A stretch of 64,000 nucleotides of DNA from NCBI GenBank assembly GCA_030248065.1, contig JASAMV010004292.1:30582-94581 (forward strand). Reading direction: 5' to 3'. Position 1 is the first letter of the stretch; every line of letters begins with the position of its first letter. Positions 58,701 through 64,000 of this stretch are shown in pieces. The notes beneath the pieces are model-generated. The model had not been told where the DNA came from. It worked only from the letters and a program-made list of their open reading frames with translations, and did no database searches. The translations under genes were made by a program, and so were the position numbers. This DNA comes from Rhynchonema sp. JSB1_4. Its lineage: Eukaryota > Nematoda > Chromadorea > Monhysterida > Xyalidae.

Positions 58701-61574
58701 GCCAATAGTCCAATGTTTTACTAATCGCAAAAACAATCAGCCGTTTCTGTCAATGATCTGATCTCCTGGTGACAGCAATCTGTCATTGTACCACCAGTCA
58801 ATAAAAATGATTAGACTCCCGGTCCCGACAACAAAAAACACAAACACAACACAGCACACCAAGCCAACCTTCTCTTTCACCACAACAGCCTGTCGTACAA
58901 TCTCTACCACGGTTGTGGTTTTGCCAGTTCCCGGCGGGCCATGCACCACGCTCACCAAGCGGTCTGGTTGGCTGCAGAATACAACTGCACGCTGTTGGGC
59001 CGGGTTGAGGTTGGCGTTGTGGAAATGCAATGGACCAGTTGCTGAAAGAAAGACGACACAATATTGGCTTTTGACCAATTTTTGCCCTGGTTGGAAAAAA
59101 ATTCCCCATGAAAAGCGTTGTTTGGCGATTTTTGACAACTCTGACCAAAATCACCGGGCCTAAAAATGTGCCTACGTTAGGCAAAAACTGGTGGAGATAG
59201 CGTACCCGGAGAGGGAGATATGGAAACGGTGTACCACCGGAGGGGGAGCAGTTTAGAAAACGCTATTGAATACATGAAGTGGTATTTTCATGTGTTTTCT
59301 AATACATTTACCAGTTGAACAGCTGGGCATGGGTCGTTCATGAAACAAAGTCGAGACCAGACCAAATCCCGCACGATTTTCGGCCGAGCGCAAGTTTTCA
59401 ATCGTGCTGAAATGACAAAAGAACATCATCAAAGCGTAACGATAAAATTCGTCGAAATTTCCCAATCTGCAATGATCTAACCGTTTCATTCGTTTGTAAG
59501 TGACATTATTCACAGATTGCAACACGACGAATGTTTTGTTGTCCGATTCCCAATCTGTGTATCTAGCATTGCGATCAACAATCACGTAGATCGCGTCCGA
59601 CCTAACAGCACCGATCAGTCCATCGCTCAGTGATTGACGGTACGAACCCGTGTAGGATATTGTCACAGTGTCACCTGAGTTAAATATCGATGTATGATTT
59701 TGACTGACTGTCTAGACTAAGAGCAATTGAATACCGATGTGGTCTTGAATATCTCTCAAATCTGGTTACTGAAAAACAAAATTTTTCTTCTTGAAGAAGA
59801 GCAAGGACAAAGGGAAGCTCGGACAATTTACAGAACTTGACAAATCAAAGAGCCATCCAACCTGGACTCAAATTGTGATCGGCCAACTGTGGGAATGGTT
59901 CGACGGCTTTTCGAGCGAACTTCAGGGCACGACGACCGCGAAAACTTGACTTTGAGCTGACCAGATGCAATCGACTGAGAGCGACTCCCGAAGCGCACAA
60001 TTCGGCAAGAGAGTTCGATTCCAACAACAAACTGAAAGAGACCAATTTGCACAGAACAGAGAGATTTTCCGCTTGGCTCGACGGTGAGTGGGTATCGGGC
60101 AGTACGTTATTGTGGGGTGGGTCCCCCCCCAATACAGTAGGTATCCCCCCTCGCCTGGTACAGTAGGTATCCCCCCCGATGTTTGGCATGGTACAGTAGG
60201 TATCCCCCTCGATGTCTGGCATAGTACAGTAGGTATCCCCCTCAATTTTCACCCCGGTACAATAGGTATCCCCCCCGACGCCCCAAAAGTGCCAATTTTT
60301 TACCAAAATGGCCAAAATTAGTGTAAAATCAATGGGTTTTACCTCAAATTACCCAAAATTCGCTACGCGCGCAAATACTACGTTTTCACACGATTCCACA
60401 CATAATGAAAACATTGAAAATTTTCACCCCAAAACCTAACCCCGCCCAACCCCCCTAGGTACATAACCCCCCAGACCATCGGCTCTGGTACAGTAGGTAT
60501 CCCCCCCTATCCGAGCGCGGTACAGTAGGTATCCCCCTCCAGATTACCTCCAACACTGGGTCTCCCCACCCCCCCCCCCCCCAGCTACAGCACTGGGGCA
60601 TAGGGCAGTACGTTATTGTGGGGGGGCTGCCCTCAGACAAACGCGAAAAGCGAAAAGTTTTTCAGCGTAGTCATCATCCACAGCGCACGCCAAACAGCCT
60701 CTGAAACATTTTGTTTGAGCATGTTAAGGACTTGCTGTTGTGCTGAACCTTTCGTTTTCGCGTTTGTCTGAGAGCGACCCTGGGGTCGAAAACCCCGTAG
60801 GGGGCCTATGGTCCGTCAAAAGGCCAAAAAAGGCCGTTTATGGGTATTTTGGGTAGCCTTGGGGGGTATCTCAAGTAACTCCGAGACCTTCCCCCCTCGG
60901 GTATCTTGGGTCCATTGGCCTGCCACCATACTGCCGGGGGGCTCTATTAATCACTGACCCCTTTTTGGAGGCCCTATTAATCACTGACCCTTTTTGGGGG
61001 CTCTGGGGCACTGGTAGCTGGGGGGAGTGGGGGAGCCACAGAAATTTTGGGGGGAGATACTGTACCATACTACTTTCGCGAGAATTCAATTTTTGTAAGT
61101 TAAAATGTCCATAAATCGCGCGGAGCGCCGATTTTTGGCCATTTTGGACCAAAAAAGGTACTTTTGGGGTGAAATTGTGAAAAATTGGGGGAGATACCGT
61201 ACCAGAGAGGGGAGATACTGTAACTCAGCGCGGGGCGCTGCATACCGTACCGGCGAGGGGGAGATATACCTTTGGAGGGTCTCCCCCTAGCCCCAGCCAC
61301 GGCACTGGGTTGACGCTCCATCCTGGTACAGTAGGTAGGTCGCCGCCCACCACTGTTCCGGAGAGGGGCTCTATACCGGGGGCTCTATTTGGGCTTTCAC
61401 GGCAGAAGCCCGCGGGACCTGTGGTCCCCAAATACGACCATGCACGGGACGGGAAACAAACATCAACCTGTTTTGCTCAACTTCAGCGTCGCGTTCGAGT
61501 GTCAGCAATTTGTCCCATAAATCCATGAATTCATCACGTGTTTTCCGAATTTTTGCCATATCATCACCGTTCAA
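52787..61574 (-). CDS. IGHMBP2: SMUBP2-type superfamily 1 helicase with R3H and AN1 zinc finger (20 exons)
   Basis: ATP-dependent 5'-3' RNA/DNA helicase of the UPF1-like family, ribosome-associated in other animals. Exons: 61574-61468, 60031-59862, 59674-59482, 59406-59312, 59041-58869, 58594-58400, 58204-58115, 58012-57905, 57688-57591, 57298-57113, 56957-56821, 56735-56641, 56541-56418, 56343-56164, 55962-55683, 54365-54131, 53873-53604, 53301-53228, 53129-53048 and 52933-52787, giving 1012 residues (human about 993). Seen: Walker A HGPPGTGKTTTVVEI, APSNVAVDN, DLVVIDECAQ, LAGDHCQLPPT, QYRMNEDIM, SVDGFQGQERE and NVAVTRARRH. An R3H domain (FEFPPTLSANQRRLVHELAE) and a split AN1 finger (CGHSLC..CKFCHKRFC..H..VHGCG) follow. 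Intron 1 is 1.4 kb of repeats. Exon 15's acceptor follows a TACTAAC branch-site-like word. Confidence 0.95.
54488..54847. mobile_element. TA-flanked MITE, family 2 copy 2 (intron 15 of IGHMBP2)
   Basis: A 360-bp element, TAGTCCAGCCACGAACTCAT to GAGCCCGTGGCTGTACTA, with TA at 54486-54487 and 54848-54849. The inverted ends are about 45 bp. Its internal AAAGAAAGAGAAA and TGTTCCGGTTCC blocks link it to 51878-52100. Confidence 0.8.
55114..55332. mobile_element. Fold-back element in intron 15 of IGHMBP2
   Basis: The left arm (GGGAACAAACTCGAGCTTGT, then GCCGACTTACGCTC) and right arm are reverse complements over about 60 bp, with CTTTTGATCA shared. The loop also contains a GAGCTGGTT/AACCAGCTC pair. 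It is non-coding. Confidence 0.72.
60088..60623. repeat. Minisatellite of GGTACAGTAGGTATCCCCC units in intron 1 of IGHMBP2
   Basis: At least seven copies of a GGTACAGTAGGTATCCCCC-type unit occur, interspersed with longer spacers. GGGCAGTACGTTATTGTGGG is present near both ends in the same orientation. Related words (GGGGGAGATACTGTACC) continue to 61330 and beyond the gene, to about 62620. Confidence 0.8.
60624..60780. mobile_element. Small inverted-repeat element in intron 1 of IGHMBP2
   Basis: CTCAGACAAACGCGAAAAGC at the left and CGTTTTCGCGTTTGTCTGAG at the right are inverted repeats about 150 bp apart. The core contains TCTGAAACATTT. The exact ends and target duplication are unclear in the G-rich surroundings. 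Confidence 0.55.
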
Positions 61575-62059
61575 ACCAACTACTTTTTCTTTTATTAGTG
61601 TTGCTCGTCAAACTAAATGTCATTGCATCATATTTTTCGTTTGTCTGAAAAAGGAAAACTTTCGAATTTTTGGTCTACCGTATTGTCGCGGAAATAGAAC
61701 CCGGGGGTCTATTTTTTTCACTGGGGTCAATTTGGAAGGGGGTTCAATTTATGGGGGTGTCAATTATTGGGGGTTACATTTTTTTATTTGGCCTTCCGAT
61801 GAACAAATTATTGTCAATAATGCCCCTAAACTGGCTTGTTTTCGGTATTTTCGAACTTTAACAGCGGCAATTATGCTTGAAAAGCCGTATTCTGCTGCGT
61901 ACGCAAGCTTGCACAAGGTTTGACACAAAAACACAGACGTACCACACTATAATGTGTGGTACGGGTACGGTGAAGGGTGGGGGCAGTGCTGCGGCTACTT
62001 CTGAGGGGGAGATACTGTACCTCGCGACCAAAAAGAGGGGGAGATACCGGGGTACTGTA

Positions 62060-62534
62060 TAGGGTTAGAGGTCGGGGGGTACCCGACACCCGACATCTGG
62101 AAGTACCCGACACCCGACATCTCAGAAAAAAAGCCGACACCCGACACCCGACAGTTGCAAAAAAACCCGACACCCGACATCTAGTTTTTGAAAAAAAACC
62201 GACACCCGACACCTGTTTTTCGACCAAAAACAGGCAAATGTTTGCTCATTTGCATCACGAGTGCAATTTTTTGGCTCAAGTTACTGAATTCAAGTATTTT
62301 CATACGAAATAAACACCAAAATGTCACATTCTGCGTCTTCGGAAACATTTGGTTCGAAGAAAATTTTCTCTCAAAATTCTTCTCTCAGCAATATTGATGT
62401 TTTGAACCGTAAGTGTCGGGTGTCGGCTGTCGGGTGTCGGGTCCGAAAAAACCCGACACCCGACATCTGGGGGTACCCGACACCCGACACCTACACTTTT
62501 TTGGCACCCGACACCCGACATCTCTCTAACCCTA
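62060..62534. mobile_element. hAT-like MITE built of ACCCGACACCCGACATCT repeats
   Basis: A 475-bp element, TAGGGTTAGAG to CTCTAACCCTA, with GTACTGTA on both sides (62052-62059 and 62535-62542), an 8-bp duplication. Most of each arm is made of an ACCCGACACCCGACATCT unit, about eleven copies in total. The centre (about 62226-62405) is non-repetitive AT-rich DNA. Confidence 0.82.
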
Positions 62535-62774
62535 GTACTGTACCCAGCATATGGGGGGAATCCGAGTTGTGGGGGGGGGGGGGGGGGGGGAAGAAATTTT
62601 AGGGGGAGATACTGTACCACACTATCTTCGCGAGAATTTTATTTTTATACGTAAAAATGTACATAAATCGCGCGGAGCGCGCAAATTTTTGTACTTTTAG
62701 TCGATTTTGACCGATTTTTGGCCATTTTGGACCAAAAAAGGGTGGTTTTGGGCAGAGTTCGGTAGGAAACAAAA

Positions 62775-63730
62775 CGGGCCGGGCCGCGATTTTGGGCTTT
62801 TGGCTCGGGCCGGGCCGGGCCGGAGATTTGGAGGGTCGGGCCGGGCCCGAAGCTTCTGAAGTGACTTATTTTACTGAAAAAAGCAGGGATTTTTTTGTCA
62901 AAAATACTAAAATTTCTGACGGATTCGGCAAGTAAGTGATCAGTATTGTCTATCTGACGACTTTTTCATGGAAAACAATCAGTGATGTGGCTACCCAGGC
63001 GTGCAATCAACCTACTGTACCACCAGAAAGGCTACAATCAACCTACCTGATGTACCGGCCGAGCTAGGGGGGGAACAAAAATTTTTATGTCTAAATTTTG
63101 ATGAAAATGTGCTCTAAAACGCCAATTTCGCGCGCAGCGCGCGATTTTTCGCCTATTTGGAGTGAAAAATATCGATTTTATACCATTTTGAGCCAAAAAT
63201 AGCAACCTACTGTACCAGCCGGGCCGGGGGCGGCTACCTACCTACTGTACCAGGATGGCGCGTCAATCTACCTACCTACTGTACCTAAGGGGGGACCCCA
63301 CCCCCCAGGCCCCAGCCACACCATTGAAAACAATTTATTTTCAACCAAAAAAATAGATTCAAAAATCGCAAAAATTATGACAAAAATTGGGTTAAAATCT
63401 GAGCCAAAAAATCGGGCCGATTGCGACCTCTGCTTAAGAGCACATTCTCATCAATATGTATACATGGATGACCCCCCTAGCTCGGCCGGTCGGTTACAGT
63501 AGGTAGGTTGATTGCAGGCAGGCTTTTTTGGTGGTACAGTGGGTTGATGGCAAAGGCCTGGGTATGGGATGGGTAGCTACACCACTGCTTCTTTCTTCAA
63601 AACGATGACTGAAAAGATCAAGAACTAGGAAATGTTATTGCGCGAAGCGCAAAAATTTTGAATTTTGGTTCAAAAAATGGTAATTTCGTTCGAATTTAGG
63701 CATACCGGGCCCGGCCCGGCCCGGTCGACC
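62775..63730. repeat. Region bounded by inverted GGGCC microsatellites
   Basis: A GGGCCGGGCC run near 62777-62850 and a CCCGGCCCGG run near 63706-63723 lie in a larger block, with AAAATCGCG-type sequence beside each. Between them, CTACTGTACC and CCTACTGTACCA words recur about six times. This could be another transposon with amplified ends, but the boundaries are not clear. Confidence 0.45.
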
Positions 63731-63879
63731 AAGTCCAAAATCGCGACTCCGATTTCTGACTCAATAATGACCAGTAACACCCTGACAGAACTCCATTTTA
63801 AGGGTACTAGGAAAAAAGTGCCGGAGGCAGCGCCGTATACCTTGGTTGTGGACTGTGGTGACCACACGTTGTCACTCTG

Positions 63880-63985
63880 TTTCTGATGATATAATGGGTC
63901 AAAACAAGCACCCTGTCCTCTATGCAGTATTTCCGTCAGTTTCTGATGATATAATGGATCAAAACAAGCACCCTGGCCTTCATAC
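63880..63985. repeat. Two-unit tandem repeat (~55 bp)
   Basis: Two nearly identical units share TTTCTGATGATATAATGG, then TCAAAACAAGCACCCTG. No function is visible; the array may continue past the window edge. Confidence 0.8.
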
Positions 63986-64000
63986 ACTTTTTTACACAGT

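Larger units (their letters stand above)
61575..64000. other. Repeat-rich stretch upstream of IGHMBP2
   Basis: No gene is recognised. Contents: G-run words such as GGGGGTCTATTTTTT (61700-61790), TACTGTACC-type words throughout, and the hAT-like element at 62060-62534. GGGCC microsatellite blocks lie at about 62775-62850 and, inverted, 63700-63725. A two-unit tandem repeat sits at 63880-63985. The helicase promoter should be in the first few hundred bases, but no core element is obvious. Confidence 0.55.

Noticed and set aside
59822..60315. Alternative 156-codon frame extending helicase exon 2 upstream
   Set aside because: The upstream part translates the TACAGTAGGTATCCCC repeats; homology begins only after the CAG acceptor at 60032.
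43010..61574. Operon of IGHMBP2, PSMB6 and HARS
   Set aside because: Same strand, but the gaps (about 375 and 707 bp) are ordinary for this genome and no trans-splice leader site or shared function is evident.

Overview
The window is eukaryotic nuclear DNA from an intron-dense animal. Every well-conserved gene is split into many short exons, most small introns are 65-140 bp, and acceptors are mostly TTTCAG or TTGCAG. No ribosomal or tRNA gene is visible. The phylum cannot be fixed from this sequence alone; a compact invertebrate genome fits best.

Layout. 261-4591 (-) is a 15-exon plasma-membrane-type Na+/H+ exchanger. 4592-12460 has no recognisable gene but holds a satellite array and a near-perfect hairpin. 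12461-25931 (+) holds two colinear paralogous multi-zinc-finger genes (905 and 784 predicted residues), followed by an orphan first exon (26379-26490). On the opposite strand (31211-27385) lies a third, broken paralogue lacking its first two exons and split by a 1.38-kb transposon. 34221-36309 (-) is the cytoplasmic domain of a receptor-type tyrosine phosphatase resembling PTPRN/IA-2. 36790-42905 is mostly transposon-derived and includes two hAT-type elements with intact 8-bp target duplications. Three housekeeping genes then lie head to tail on the minus strand: histidyl-tRNA synthetase (46860-43010), proteasome subunit beta-1 (52412-47568) and the IGHMBP2-type helicase (61574-52787). The last 2.4 kb is simple and transposon-derived repeat.

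Gene models were built by hand from homology, splice sites and phase. The exchanger, synthetase, proteasome subunit, helicase and two zinc-finger genes each splice into one continuous frame (609, 513, 242, 1012, 905 and 784 residues), which is strong internal support. The housekeeping genes act in unrelated pathways and do not form an evident operon.

Two things stand out. One is the zinc-finger family, built from a repeated paired module in which an 8-residue HDPTDK-type spacer joins two Cys2His2 units. The other is the density of miniature inverted-repeat elements with recognisable target duplications (TA, TAA/TTA, TTAA and 8 bp), plus two short words that recur in introns of unrelated genes.
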